Part shown: piece after piece, positions 8,397-17,690 of the stretch
Numbering within the stretch: the first letter of the stretch is position 1
Layout: each line of letters starts with the position of its first letter
Translations under genes and position numbers: made by a program
Origin: Bradyrhizobium iriomotense
GTDB taxonomy: Bacteria; Pseudomonadota; Alphaproteobacteria; Rhizobiales; Xanthobacteraceae
DNA length: 64,000 nt
Direction of reading: 5' to 3'
Assembly (NCBI RefSeq): GCF_018130765.1
Contig: NZ_JAFCJZ010000011.1
Coordinates: 1 to 64,000 of the forward strand
The notes under the pieces: generated by a model
Database searches by the model: none
What the model was told of the DNA's origin: nothing
The model's input: the letters and a program-made list of their open reading frames with translations, nothing else

Positions 8397-9569
8397 ATGC
8401 GTGAAGCCGTCATCGTTTCCTATGCGCGCACGGGCCTGGCCAAGTCCGGCCGCGGCGGGTTCAACATCACGCCGCCGATGTCGCTTGCGGCGCACGCCAT
8501 CCAGCACGCGGTTGATCGCGCCGGCGTCGACAAGGACTATGTCGAGGACTGCTATCTCGGCAATTGCGCCCACGGCGCGCCGAACATCGGCCGCCAGGCC
8601 GCGCTGCTCGCGGGCCTGCCGAAGACCACCGCCGGCGTCTCGGTGAACCGGTTCTGCTCCTCGGGGCTGCAGACCATCGCGATGGCCGCCAACTCGATCC
8701 GTTCCGACGGCGCCGACTGCATCGTCGCCGGCGGCGTCGAGAGCATCTCCATTCCCGGCGGCGGCTCGCCGAAGGAATGGGTCGATCCTGAATTGCTCAA
8801 GGTCGCGCCCGACATCTTCATGGCGATGATCGATACCGCCGACATCGTCGCCGAGCGCTACAAGCTCAGCCGCGAATACCAGGACGAGTTCTCGCTGGAA
8901 TCGCAGCGCCGCATGGCCGCCGCGCAGCAGGCGAACAAGTTCAAGGATGAGATCGTCCCGATGAAGACCAAGATGAAGGTCGTCGACAAGCAGACCAAGG
9001 CCGAGTCGATCGTCGACTACGTCGTCGACCGCGACGAATGCAATCGCCCTGACACCACGATGGAAGGATTGGCAAAACTCGAGCCGGTGAAGGGACCCGG
9101 CAAGTTCGTCACCGCCGGCAATGCCAGCCAGCTCTCCGACGGCGCCGCCGCCGTGGTGCTGATGGAAGCCAAGGATGCCGAGAAGCGCGGCCTCAAGCCG
9201 CTCGGCCGCTTCGTCGCCTGGGCGACCGCCGGCTGCGAGCCCGACGAGATGGGCATCGGCCCGGTGTTCGCAATCCCGAAGCTCCTGAAGCGCACCGGCC
9301 TCAAGATCGACGACATCGATCTGTGGGAGCTCAACGAGGCCTTCGCCAGCCAGTGCCTGTATTGTCGCGACCAGCTCGGCATCGATCCCGCCAAGTACAA
9401 CGTCAACGGCGGCTCGATCGCGATCGGTCATCCCTTCGGCATGACCGGCGCCCGTCTCACCGGCCATTTGCTGCAGGAAGGCGCGCGCCGCAAGGCCAAG
9501 TGGGGCGTGGTGACGATGTGCATCGGCGGCGGCCAGGGCGGCGCCGGCCTGTTCGAGATCTACAGCTGA
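8397..9569 (+). CDS. Acetyl-CoA acetyltransferase family thiolase
   Basis: A 390-residue thiolase that condenses or cleaves acyl-CoA and acetyl-CoA. All three catalytic residues are visible: Cys87 in NRFCSSG, His345 in GGSIAIGHPFGMTGA, and Cys375 in MCIGGGQGG. The start at 8397 has AAGGGAGAAAA upstream and gives the standard MREAVIVSYARTG opening. It stands alone between two terminators, with no other fatty-acid genes beside it, so a role in beta-oxidation or in polyhydroxybutyrate precursor synthesis cannot be decided from context. A phasin gene lies 6.5 kb away but is not linked. Confidence 0.93.
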   Translation: MREAVIVSYARTGLAKSGRGGFNITPPMSLAAHAIQHAVDRAGVDKDYVEDCYLGNCAHGAPNIGRQAALLAGLPKTTAGVSVNRFCSSGLQTIAMAANSIRSDGADCIVAGGVESISIPGGGSPKEWVDPELLKVAPDIFMAMIDTADIVAERYKLSREYQDEFSLESQRRMAAAQQANKFKDEIVPMKTKMKVVDKQTKAESIVDYVVDRDECNRPDTTMEGLAKLEPVKGPGKFVTAGNASQLSDGAAAVVLMEAKDAEKRGLKPLGRFVAWATAGCEPDEMGIGPVFAIPKLLKRTGLKIDDIDLWELNEAFASQCLYCRDQLGIDPAKYNVNGGSIAIGHPFGMTGARLTGHLLQEGARRKAKWGVVTMCIGGGQGGAGLFEIYS

Positions 9570-9604
9570 TCCGGATCGTCACGGTCACCTGAAGACATGA
9601 AAGC

Positions 9605-9633
9605 ACGGCGCCACAAGCGCCGTGTTTTTTTTG
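9605..9633 (+). terminator. Rho-independent terminator of the thiolase gene
   Basis: The stem CACGGCGC/GCGCCGTG (9605-9612 with 9618-9625) has a 5-nt loop and is followed by eight T residues. Confidence 0.93.
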
Positions 9634-9817
9634 CCGCGCCTGTGCATCCTATCGTGCACAAGGCGCCGCCATAATCCTGACATTGGGATTCCCGTACCTC
9701 CCGTATGACGAGTATCGTGCATAAGCACGTAGTCTTACGTGTCCGCAAATTAACGGAAGTTTCCGCGCATTGAGGCTTCATTAATCGCATCCGCCACAAT
9801 CAATTTTTGAAGCCAAG

Positions 9818-11791
9818 ATGCGATTTCCCTCCCTCCGGCTCACGCACAAGATCACTGCAATCGGCGTCATTGGCGTCATCGGCGTCGTCCTGATCGGCGG
9901 CATCCATCTCTATGGTGAGCGCGCGATGAGCGCCTATCGCGACGCGGCCGAGGATGCGCGCAGCGTGTTCGAGCTGAACAACAGGATCGCGGTCGAGCTG
10001 CTCGAGGCGCGCCGCGCCGAAAAGGATTTCCTGCTGCGCAGCGATGCGGCCAAAGCTCAGCGCCAAATGGAGATCAGCAGGCGGGTGGCGCTCGACATCG
10101 AGACGCTGCGCGGCAGGATCGCGGCCCTCGGCAAGCCCGAGCTGGCGCAAAAGATCGACGCGATGAATGCGTCGCTGAAGACGTACCAGGCGCGCTTTGC
10201 CGCGGTGGTCGAGGAACGGCAGCGGCTCGGCCTCGACGAGAAGTCCGGCCTCGAAGGCCGCCTGCGCGCATCCGTCCACGGCATCGAGAGCCAGGTCGAC
10301 CAGCTCCAGAATTCCCAGCTCAAGGTGATCATGCTCATGATGCGCCGGCATGAGAAGGATTTCATGCTGCGTCGCGACGCCAGATATGGCGACGACATGA
10401 AGAAGCGCGCGGCGGAATTCACGGCTGCCCTCGACGCCGCCACCATCCCCGACAGCGCGAAGACCGAGCTGCGTCAGAAGCTCGCCGACTATCAGCGCGA
10501 CTTCTCGGCCTGGATGGAGACCGCGCTGAAGCTTGCGACCGAGTTGAAGGCGATGTCCGAGGCGTTCTCTGCGGTCGAGCCCGTGATCGAGCAGGTCTCG
10601 ACATCGGTCGACCAGACCCGTGTCGAGGCCGATCGTCTGAACGATGCCGAGCGCGCCAGCATCCAGTTCTGGATTGCGGTCGCGATCGCGCTGGTTGCGA
10701 CGGGCGTACTCGGCCTCGGCATCTTCATCGGGCGCTCGGTGTCGAAGCCGCTGACCGCGATGCGCGCGGCGATGATCGAGCTTGCCAACGGCAATTTCGC
10801 CATCGTGCTGCCGGGGCTCGGCCGGCCCGACGAGATCGGCGAGATCGCGCAGGCCGTCGAGACGTTCAAGATCAACGCCGAGCGGAAGGCGCGCGAGGAG
10901 GCGGAGGAGAAGATCAGGCAGGACAAGCTCGCCGCCGAGCGCCGCCGCGCCGACATGATCAGGATGGCCGACGATTTCGAAGGCGCGATCGGCGAGATCG
11001 TCGAGACCGTGTCGTCGGCGGCGACCGAGCTCGAGGCCTCCGCGACGTCGCTGACGACGACCGCCGGCCGCTCCACCGAGCTCGCGACGCTGGTCGAAGC
11101 CGCCTCCGAAGAGGCGGCGGCCAACGTGCAGTCGGTGGCCTCCGCGGCCGAGGAGCTGACCGCGTCCGTCAACGAGATCAGCCGGCAGGTGCAGGAATCC
11201 GCGCGCATGGCCGGCGAGGCCGTCAATCAGGCCGGGCAGACCAACGACCGCGTCAGCGAATTGTCGAAGGCTGCCGCGCGCATCGGCGACGTGGTCGAGC
11301 TCATCCATGCGATCGCGGGCCAGACCAACCTTTTGGCGCTCAACGCCACCATCGAGGCCGCGCGCGCCGGCGAAGCCGGGCGCGGCTTTGCCGTGGTGGC
11401 CTCGGAAGTGAAGGCGCTGGCCGAGCAGACTGCCAAGGCGACCGGCGACATCGGCCAGCAGATCTCGAGCATCCAGGTCGCGACCGAGGATTCCGTCGGC
11501 GCGATCAAGACCATCGGCGGCACGATCGAGCGTCTGTCCGAGATCTCCTCCACCATCGCCGCCGCCGTGGAAGAGCAGGGCGCCGCGACCAGCGAGATCT
11601 CGCGCAACGTCCAGAGCGCGGCCGCCGGCACCACGCAGGTCAGCGCCAATATCAGCAGCGTGCGCCAGGGCGCGACCGAGACCGGTTCGGCCTCCTCGCA
11701 GGTGCTCTCCGCGGCGCAGTCGCTGTCGAATGACAGCAACCGGCTGAAGATCGAGGTCAGCAGGTTTTTGGATACGGTGCGGGCGGCGTGA
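9818..11791 (+). CDS. Methyl-accepting chemotaxis protein
   Basis: A 657-residue transmembrane chemoreceptor. TM1 spans about residues 11-32. A periplasmic helical sensor of about 250 residues follows, with two EKDFLLR/EKDFMLR repeats typical of the helical bimodular (HBM) ligand domain. TM2 spans about 283-306, followed by HAMP (about 307-360) and a long coiled-coil signalling domain. The hairpin tip is at about residues 495-541 (QTNLLALNATIEAARAGE, then GRGFAVVASEVKALAEQT). The last residues lack the CheR/CheB-binding pentapeptide. Family members sense organic acids or other small metabolites; the ligand here is unknown. It is an orphan receptor without cheA/cheW genes nearby. Confidence 0.95.
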   Translation: MRFPSLRLTHKITAIGVIGVIGVVLIGGIHLYGERAMSAYRDAAEDARSVFELNNRIAVELLEARRAEKDFLLRSDAAKAQRQMEISRRVALDIETLRGRIAALGKPELAQKIDAMNASLKTYQARFAAVVEERQRLGLDEKSGLEGRLRASVHGIESQVDQLQNSQLKVIMLMMRRHEKDFMLRRDARYGDDMKKRAAEFTAALDAATIPDSAKTELRQKLADYQRDFSAWMETALKLATELKAMSEAFSAVEPVIEQVSTSVDQTRVEADRLNDAERASIQFWIAVAIALVATGVLGLGIFIGRSVSKPLTAMRAAMIELANGNFAIVLPGLGRPDEIGEIAQAVETFKINAERKAREEAEEKIRQDKLAAERRRADMIRMADDFEGAIGEIVETVSSAATELEASATSLTTTAGRSTELATLVEAASEEAAANVQSVASAAEELTASVNEISRQVQESARMAGEAVNQAGQTNDRVSELSKAAARIGDVVELIHAIAGQTNLLALNATIEAARAGEAGRGFAVVASEVKALAEQTAKATGDIGQQISSIQVATEDSVGAIKTIGGTIERLSEISSTIAAAVEEQGAATSEISRNVQSAAAGTTQVSANISSVRQGATETGSASSQVLSAAQSLSNDSNRLKIEVSRFLDTVRAA

Positions 11792-11840
11792 TGGCGACGG
11801 CGGACTGGCGTGGGTTAGAGCGGTCGTGCCGCAGGTTTAA

Positions 11841-11957
11841 CCTCTCCCGCTTGCGGGAGAGGTCGGCGCGAAGCGCCGGGTGAGGGCTCTTTCCTCTAGG
11901 AGATTGTCCCGGTGCGGAGGCACCCTCTCCCCGACCCTCTCCCGCAAGCGGGAGAGG
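11841..11957. repeat. Paired CTCTCCCGC palindromic repeats (BIME-like)
   Basis: Two copies of a 22-bp palindrome, CTCTCCCGCTTGCGGGAGAG type, stand in a head-to-head arrangement at 11841-11862 and about 11935-11957. GGCGCGAAGCGCCGGGTGAGGG and CACCCTCTCCCC lie between them. They fill the convergent gap between the chemoreceptor and the kinase gene, and the stems may help end transcription from both sides. Confidence 0.85.
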
Positions 11958-11966
11958 GAGCGCACC

Positions 11967-14900
11967 TCAAGCCCGCGCCGCCACCGGTGCGAACACCACT
12001 TCGATCAGCGTGCCGTGGCCGGCGCTCTTGATGTTGAACTGGGCGCGGTTGGCTTCCACCAGCGCCTTCGTCAGCGACAAATTGAGCGCGGAATTGTCCG
12101 CGGCGTCCCCGGGTGGCGGGGTGCGGAACGGCTCCATCGCGGCGGCGACCTCGCGCTCTGAGAGGCCATGGCCGGTGTCGCGGATGCGCAGCGCGATCTC
12201 GCCGCGGTCGGTCATTGCGGTGGAGACGATGACCTGGCCGCCGGCGCTGGCAAGCCGGATCGAGTTCGAGATCAAATTCATGGTGATCTGCCGCATCGCG
12301 CGCGCGTCCGCTGTGACCTGCGGCAGCGCATGCGCCAGCGAAGTGCGGATGATGATGCGCTCGCGGTTGGCCTGCGGCTGCATCACCACGACGCAGGCTT
12401 CGACGAGGTCGTTGAGGTTGAGGTTGGCGAAGGTGAGGTCGAGCTTGCCGGTCTCGATCCGCGACAGCTCCAGGAGATCGTCGATGATGGCGATGACGCG
12501 CTCGCCGGAGGCGCGGATGTCCTTCATGTACTCGCCGTAGCGCTCGTTGCCGAGCGTGCCGAAGCGCTCCGAGATCATCACCTCGGCGAAACCGATGATG
12601 GCGTTGAGCGGCGTGCGGATCTCGTGGCTGATCCGCGCCAGCATGTCGGCCTTGGCATTCGCCGCACCGTCGACGAGGCGGCGCGCCTGCGTCAGCTCGC
12701 TCTCGCCCTTCTTGCTTTGCGAGAGATCCCGGAACACGGCGAAGAAGTTCGGGCCGTCGGGCCGGGTGCGGCCCATGATCATTGCGAGCGGAATGACACC
12801 GCCCTTCTTCTCGCGGCCCAGCACCTCGCGGCCGTGGTCGAGCAGGCTCGCGATGTCCTGGCTCTTCACGCTGTCGAGATAGTCGGCGACGACCTGCTGG
12901 CTCTCGGGCGCGAACAGCGTCACCAAATTCTGCTCGAGCAGCGCATCGCCGTCATAGCCGAACAGCGCTTCGGCGCTGCGGTTGCAGGCGTGGATGTTGC
13001 CTTCGGCATCGAACATCACGATGCCCTCGGCGGTGGTGTCGAGGATCGCGGCGAGATCTTCCGCGTCGGCATCGCCGGCCGCAGGCTCGAGATCGGGCGC
13101 GTAGGGGAAGGACTCGGGGACGATGGGCTCGGCAACAACGGGCGGCGCAGCGACAGCGGGGGCAGCGGGTGCGGCTTGCGGCAGCGCGCAGATCAGCGCA
13201 TGCGCGCTGTCGCCGTCCCAGTCGATGCTGTGCAGATGCGCTTCGGTGGTCGGCAGCGGCGCTTCGCCATTGGCAAGCGTCGCGCTGATCGTCACCGGCG
13301 TGCCGCCTTGCGATGTGCTGCTGGCCGATGACACGCCCGGTTCGACATAGAGCGCGTCCAACCCGCCGGCATGCTCCAGCGCCGTGATGCTGGCATAGCC
13401 CATGCGCGCGAGGAACGCGGGGTTGGCGTAGAGCAGGCGGTCGAGGCGATAGATCAAAATGCCCGTCGGCAGCAGGTCGAGCAGCGTGCGGTCGCGCATG
13501 CTGGCGCCGCGTGCCGGCGGCGCGGGCTCGGTCAGCCATTCGGCCGGTGCGGGCGGCGGCAGAGGTTCAGGCTCGGACAGCAGCGGCTCGGGCGCACTCT
13601 CAGCAGCCGGCGGCTCGGCGCCGGCGGCTGCGATGCTCTCGCGCTCGCGTTCGAGCCGCTCGGACAATTGCCTTGCGAGCTCGTTGAACGCGCTGTTCTC
13701 GACCGGCGTCAGCGTCGGCGGTCTGGTGTCGCCGGGGCTGCGGAACGGCACGACGTTGGGAGGCGTTTCCACTGGCGTTTCCGGATCGGTTGGGTGTGAA
13801 TTCGCTTCGGTGATGGGCTCGGGCAGTTCAGGTTCAGGTGTCGGCTCAGGCTCAGGTAGCGGCGGCTCGATCGGCGGCGGCGCCGCTGCCTCCGGTTCAT
13901 GCTCCGGCTCGACGCTATCGGCGGACAGGCTTTGCGGCGCGTGTGGCTCGACGAACAGCTCGAAGCGCCTGAGCGCATCGAGCCGGTTGAGGCCGTCGAG
14001 ATCGCGGCAGACGCCAAAGCCCCGAAAGCCCGCAAAGTTGCGATCGCGGTCGTAGATCGGCAGGCCTGCGAGCTCGACCGGCAGATGCTCGCCGCCGTCG
14101 GCCGGCCAGTTCACGGTGATCCCGGCCCAGGTGTCGTGGCTTTCGAGCGCCTGCGCGACGCGTCCCTCGGGATCGAGCGAAAACTGGTCGGCGATCTCGC
14201 GCCAGGGGCGGCCGAAGCCGGCGGCGGTGTGCGCGCCCATCAGGCGGATGAAGTCGTCGGAACCGAGCACGAAGCGGCCCTCCGCATCCATCTGCCAGAG
14301 GAAGCGCAGCGGATGCTGGCGCGGTGGCTCTGCGGGAGCGGGCGGAGGCTCGACCATGCCTGATGTGATCGGCGCGGCCTGCGGCGACACAATGGCTGCG
14401 TGCGGGTTTTCAACCGGAGTCTTTGGCGCGATGTCGCTGGCTTCGGTCGTTTCTGCGGCAGGCTCCTCAGGTGCGACGGCGTCCTGGATCGACACGATCT
14501 CCTCCGCCGGCTCGCTCGCCGCGATCGTCTCGGCCGGTTCGGCAAAGGCATCGAACAGCGGGATTCCGGAGGCAAGCTGCACATCGTCCGGCACCGTGGC
14601 CGCAGGGACAGGCGCGTCGGGCGCGGGCTGTGCGGCCGCTTCGCGCGCACTCTCCTGCACCGCTTCGGGCGCAGCATCCGCGGCCACCTCCGCCGCCTGC
14701 GCGGCAACCGGCTCGATCAGCGCGACCAGGCCGACATCGGCCCCTAGGCCGACCCGTTGCAGCACCATCTGCCCGAGGCCGATCGGCGTCTCGACGCGGC
14801 CTTTAGCCAGCGCATCGCTGCGGGCCTGTTCGAGGCCGGCCTCGCCGAGGTCGCGGAAGCCGAGCAGGGAGCGCGCGGCCTCGCTGGCGCCGACGAACAA

Positions 14901-15353
14901 TCCGTCGGGCGCGAACGCCGCCATCGGCACGTTCGCGGCTTCGACCAGGCGATGCAGCCGCTCGACCAGCGGCATGGCTTGTCCCGTCGGGTCCAGCGCG
15001 GTGACGAGCACGCCGTTCTTGCCGTCGGCGAAGTCGAGCCGCGCGCAGGCGCAGGTCATGAGCGTGCCGAGCCGGGCGCCGAAGCCGCGCAGCCGCTCCA
15101 GCCGCACCGCGCCGCTTCCCGGCAGCTGGCGGGCGAGCCGGGCCACCTGGCGGCGATGGCTGTCGGCGGGGCCGAAGATCTTCTCTGCTAGCGCTGTGGC
15201 ATGGGCCGCGCCGAACAGTCTGGCGCCGACCGGATTGGCCCACAGCACGCGGGTGCCGTCGACCGCGAAGAGCCAGGTGGCGAGCTGCGAGGTCGCATGC
15301 ACGGCCAGCCGCGGATCGCCCACGCCTCGCAACTGGAAATCCGAACTACTCAT
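11967..15353 (-). CDS. Large multi-PAS sensor histidine kinase, PleC/PdhS-like
   Basis: A 1128-residue kinase without obvious membrane segments, so probably cytoplasmic. It has an N-terminal PAS-like region (about 20-130), a long Ala/Pro/Glu-rich linker, further PAS-like parts (about 355-430 and 620-680), and a clear PAS at about 765-880. HisKA follows with the phosphorylated His910 (ISHEIRTPLNAIIGF), and then the ATPase domain. The HisKA sequence (FGTLGNERYGEYMKDIRASG) resembles the PleC/DivJ/PdhS group that controls DivK and, through it, CtrA. The N-box (LISNS) and G1 box (DTGHGL) are present, but the usual GxGLGL of the G2 box reads NSALNL, which may weaken kinase activity. No response regulator is adjacent. 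Confidence 0.88.
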   Translation of the reverse strand: MSSSDFQLRGVGDPRLAVHATSQLATWLFAVDGTRVLWANPVGARLFGAAHATALAEKIFGPADSHRRQVARLARQLPGSGAVRLERLRGFGARLGTLMTCACARLDFADGKNGVLVTALDPTGQAMPLVERLHRLVEAANVPMAAFAPDGLFVGASEAARSLLGFRDLGEAGLEQARSDALAKGRVETPIGLGQMVLQRVGLGADVGLVALIEPVAAQAAEVAADAAPEAVQESAREAAAQPAPDAPVPAATVPDDVQLASGIPLFDAFAEPAETIAASEPAEEIVSIQDAVAPEEPAAETTEASDIAPKTPVENPHAAIVSPQAAPITSGMVEPPPAPAEPPRQHPLRFLWQMDAEGRFVLGSDDFIRLMGAHTAAGFGRPWREIADQFSLDPEGRVAQALESHDTWAGITVNWPADGGEHLPVELAGLPIYDRDRNFAGFRGFGVCRDLDGLNRLDALRRFELFVEPHAPQSLSADSVEPEHEPEAAAPPPIEPPLPEPEPTPEPELPEPITEANSHPTDPETPVETPPNVVPFRSPGDTRPPTLTPVENSAFNELARQLSERLERERESIAAAGAEPPAAESAPEPLLSEPEPLPPPAPAEWLTEPAPPARGASMRDRTLLDLLPTGILIYRLDRLLYANPAFLARMGYASITALEHAGGLDALYVEPGVSSASSTSQGGTPVTISATLANGEAPLPTTEAHLHSIDWDGDSAHALICALPQAAPAAPAVAAPPVVAEPIVPESFPYAPDLEPAAGDADAEDLAAILDTTAEGIVMFDAEGNIHACNRSAEALFGYDGDALLEQNLVTLFAPESQQVVADYLDSVKSQDIASLLDHGREVLGREKKGGVIPLAMIMGRTRPDGPNFFAVFRDLSQSKKGESELTQARRLVDGAANAKADMLARISHEIRTPLNAIIGFAEVMISERFGTLGNERYGEYMKDIRASGERVIAIIDDLLELSRIETGKLDLTFANLNLNDLVEACVVVMQPQANRERIIIRTSLAHALPQVTADARAMRQITMNLISNSIRLASAGGQVIVSTAMTDRGEIALRIRDTGHGLSEREVAAAMEPFRTPPPGDAADNSALNLSLTKALVEANRAQFNIKSAGHGTLIEVVFAPVAARA

Positions 15354-15413
15354 CCAACCGGCTTCACGTCTCGCTGTCGGCGTCTCGTTGGGGCGGCTGC
15401 CGGAATGACAGCC

Positions 15414-15428
15414 TTAAGAAAGGGTTAG
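15414..15428. promoter_or_regulatory. Near-consensus CtrA box upstream of the kinase gene
   Basis: TTAA-N7-TTAG lies about 60 bp upstream of the kinase start. It differs from the CtrA consensus TTAA-N7-TTAA at the last base. If functional, a PleC-like kinase would be under CtrA control, a plausible feedback. One mismatch makes this tentative. Confidence 0.3.
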
Positions 15429-15564
15429 TATTGCCCGCGGGCGCGGGCAGGTCCACGGCCCCGACTGGCGGAGAGCGGCCGAAAGCCGCGATAACCTTAA
15501 TGGTGCCACCCAAGCAAGCCGCAGGCCCGCTGCATCCGCAGGATTCGCGGGGGGTTTTGGTCCG

Positions 15565-15777
15565 CCTCTCCCGCTTGCGGGCAGGACAATCGCATATTGC
15601 GTGCACGATGCTGCGGCATCGGCGCTGGGGCTCCCTCTCCCGCTTGCGGGGGAGGGCTGGGGTGGGGGTGTCTCCGCATTGGGGTTGTAGAGGATTGTGG
15701 TGGACGTCTCTCGTCATCGGGGCTGTCCCATCGCGGAAGCACCCTCTCCCCAACCCTCTCCCGCAAGCGGGAGAGGG
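15565..15777. repeat. Three CTCTCCCGC palindromic repeats in a gene-free gap
   Basis: The 700-bp gap from 15354 to 16058 has no convincing gene. It contains three copies of the CTCTCCCGC..GCGGGAG palindrome, at about 15565-15585, 15633-15656 and 15754-15777. The last is inverted relative to the others and is preceded by CACCCTCTCCCCAACC. The remaining part (15800-16058) is the upstream region of the phasin gene. Confidence 0.8.
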
Positions 15778-16058
15778 AGCGGACCGCCTGCATGCTTCGG
15801 CACGCCACTACCTCAACCTCGGGTTCCCCTGCCCGGGAACCTCACCCTCACCGGGATTAAATTTCGCGATGCACCCCCGGATCGCGTTGCGTTGCACAAT
15901 GTTGACATGATAGGCAGCAATATTACTGGGGCGCAGCCAAACCATCTCGTTTGTTTCGCGTTTCCAGTCTTCGTACCCGCTGAATTCAGGTCCGCAAATC
16001 GAGGGCCGGCGGGCGCGCCGGAAGGCACTGCTCTTTTTCCAAATCGTGAGGGACAACC

Positions 16059-16493
16059 ATGACAGGTGCGACTGATCCGTTCTCTGCCTCGATCATTCCG
16101 TTCGAGGTTCCCGAGCAGATGCGTGCGTTCGCCGAAAAGGGCGTGTCGCAGGCCCGCGAGAGCTACGCCAAGTTCAAGGATGCGGCCGAGACCCACAACG
16201 GCACCGTCGAGGCCGTGTTCACCTGCGCCAGCAAGGGCGCGAGCGAGTACACCGCCAAGCTGGTCGAGTTCATGAAGGCCAACTCCACGGCCTCGCTGGA
16301 CTTCGCCCAGGAGCTGCTCGGCGCCAAGTCGCCGTCGGACGCGTTCGCGCTCTGGAACGGCCATGCCCGCAAGCAGCTCGAGACCTTCCAGGCCCAGGCC
16401 AAGGAGCTGGTCGAGATCAGCCAGCGCGTCGCCAATGAGACCGCCGAGCCGATCAAGGCCAGCGCCGCGAAGTTCTACAAGCCCGCCGCCTGA
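16059..16493 (+). CDS. Phasin family protein (polyhydroxyalkanoate granule-associated)
   Basis: A 144-residue, almost wholly helical amphipathic protein. It contains FEVPEQMRAFAEKGVSQARE, later KSPSDAFALWNGHARKQ and the Ala-rich C-terminal helix SQRVANETAEPIKASAAK. These are the hallmarks of the phasin_2 family, which coats polyhydroxybutyrate granules and limits their size. The start has GAGGGACAACC upstream. The gene stands alone with its own terminator, as is usual for rhizobial phasins. The granule synthesis genes are not in this window. Confidence 0.9.
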   Translation: MTGATDPFSASIIPFEVPEQMRAFAEKGVSQARESYAKFKDAAETHNGTVEAVFTCASKGASEYTAKLVEFMKANSTASLDFAQELLGAKSPSDAFALWNGHARKQLETFQAQAKELVEISQRVANETAEPIKASAAKFYKPAA

Positions 16494-16521
16494 AGCGGAC
16501 AGGTCGGTTTGAGTTGAGAGA

Positions 16522-16546
16522 CCCGGGCCGAAAGGCCCGGGTTTTT
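16522..16546 (+). terminator. Rho-independent terminator of the phasin gene
   Basis: An 8-bp perfect stem, CCCGGGCC with GGCCCGGG (16522-16529 with 16534-16541), and a GAAA loop are followed by five T residues. Confidence 0.93.
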
Positions 16547-16551
16547 CTTCA

Positions 16552-16573
16552 CCTCTCCCGCTTGCGGGAGAGG
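16552..16573. repeat. CTCTCCCGC palindromic repeat
   Basis: One copy of the 22-bp palindrome stands directly after the phasin terminator and before the tRNA gene. The rest of the gap to 16800 shows no gene and must hold the tRNA promoter. Confidence 0.85.
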
Positions 16574-16800
16574 CCGGGAGAGGGTTCTCTCCCCACGGGG
16601 AGTGTCGCCGCCAAGCGGGCGAGGCTCAGCACTTGATGGTCACCATCCGGCCCGAATTCGTCGGGCTGAGTATGATTTCCGCTGTTTTTTCGTCCGTTTG
16701 CGGCCTTGCCAAACGGAGCCGTTGCACCTAGTTTCCGCCCCGTCCAGCCCCCCTCGGTGACCGGCCTTTTCAAGGCGCCCCCCGGGCGGCTCGCAAGGAT

Positions 16801-16877
16801 GCAGTTGTAGCTCAGTTGGTTAGAGCGCCTGTCTGTGGAACAGGAGGTCGGTGGTTCGAGCCCACCCAACTGTACCA
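16801..16877 (+). tRNA. tRNA-His (anticodon GTG), without G-1
   Basis: A complete 77-nt cloverleaf with encoded CCA. The anticodon GTG is at 16835-16837, the D arm is GCTC/GAGC, the anticodon stem CCTGT/ACAGG, and the T arm GGTGG-TTCGAGC-CCACC. Almost all tRNA-His carry an extra G at -1 opposite C73. Here the preceding base is T and the discriminator base is A, and position 1 pairs as G with T72. This matches the unusual tRNA-His reported for a group of alphaproteobacteria that also have a divergent histidyl-tRNA synthetase. An accessory patch begins directly downstream. Confidence 0.95.
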
Positions 16878-17058
16878 ATAAAATCAACTACATAGCTTCG
16901 TGGCTGATCTGTTCGATCTATTTGGGTAGCGATTTAGGTATCGCGCGAACGACGTTGCGCTGGATGATCTCTGCATCTTCTCTGTGGTTCTACTAAACGA
17001 CCGTTGGAAGCTTCCATTTGCCCGCGTAGATTGTAGCAAGTGGGCAGAGGAAGCGAGA

Positions 17059-17430
17059 ATGAGCGAGGAAGATGTAGCGGAGGCCGTCACAGAGGCTCCC
17101 GCGAAGAAGAGACGGCCGGAAAAAAACAAAAAGAAGGGCGCCAAGGCCCGTCGATCTTTGAAGGGGAAGAAGCAGGCCGTAGGCAGCACCACGGCCAAGT
17201 TTCCACGCCACAGCGTGGATAAAGCGCTTCGTATTCCAAGAGCGATAATAGACCAGAATGCCGGACACGATTGTACTGACGCGGAAAGCGCCACGTTCGT
17301 CGGCGTCGGGTTCAATGGCCCCTTCAAGGTGGAAGTGAGCTCATCGATCAAATACGGATTTCTCTCACGTCCGGGCGCAGGGAGGATTCAGCGGCGGCCG
17401 AGACCGGATCGTCATCGTATGCTTGTTTGA
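17059..17430 (+). pseudogene. Truncated gene for a Lys-rich conserved protein
   Basis: The reading frame from 17059 (GAGGAAGCGAGA upstream) begins MSEEDVAEAV and runs through a very basic Lys/Arg-rich stretch. It then enters a conserved-looking domain (KALRIPRAIIDQNAG, then FNGPFKVEVSSSIKYGFLSR). About position 17383 homology-like sequence stops and the remaining 15 residues look random. At the same point a phage terminase fragment begins on the opposite strand. I read it as the 5' part of a larger gene cut off by a deletion or insertion. The domain function is unknown to me. Confidence 0.6.
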
Positions 17431-17671
17431 TGAAGTCCGGATCAATCGATGGGTTCATTACCTCTGTAGAGGCTTGCCACACCAGTATACGCGGATCATC
17501 TTTACCGAAATGTTGTCGATATCGATTGGACAGCACGCCCCTGCGAGCATATGGGCTTGATGCCAAGAGGAGCATAGACGTCGGGATCGTTGCCATTCCG
17601 GGCTTGATCGCGTTGATCACCTCGGCATCCGGATTTGCTCCTTCATCCGACCAGAACGCTATGCCACGGTT
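17384..17671 (-). pseudogene. Phage terminase large-subunit fragment
   Basis: On the minus strand about 96 codons match the middle-to-late part of phage terminase large subunits: IAFWSDEGANPDAEVINAI, then MATIPTSMLLLASSPYARRG, ending near DDPVSAAAES. Both ends are missing. It has no start, upstream it runs into the end of another gene, and downstream it is joined to the truncated gene at 17059. This is a relic of a prophage or similar element. An open frame on this strand continues to 17348, but its last residues are out of family. Confidence 0.7.
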
Positions 17672-17690
17672 GCTCTCCCAAGGATGGCGA

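Noticed and set aside
12010..15408. Long open frames on the plus strand opposite the histidine kinase gene
   Set aside because: They are products of GC-rich codon bias in the antisense strand; the translations are low-complexity Arg/Ser/Ala-rich, whereas the minus strand encodes PAS, HisKA and ATPase motifs.
15902..15926. TTGACA followed by TATTAC upstream of the phasin gene as a sigma-70 promoter
   Set aside because: The spacer is only 13 bp, too short for a functional promoter of this type.
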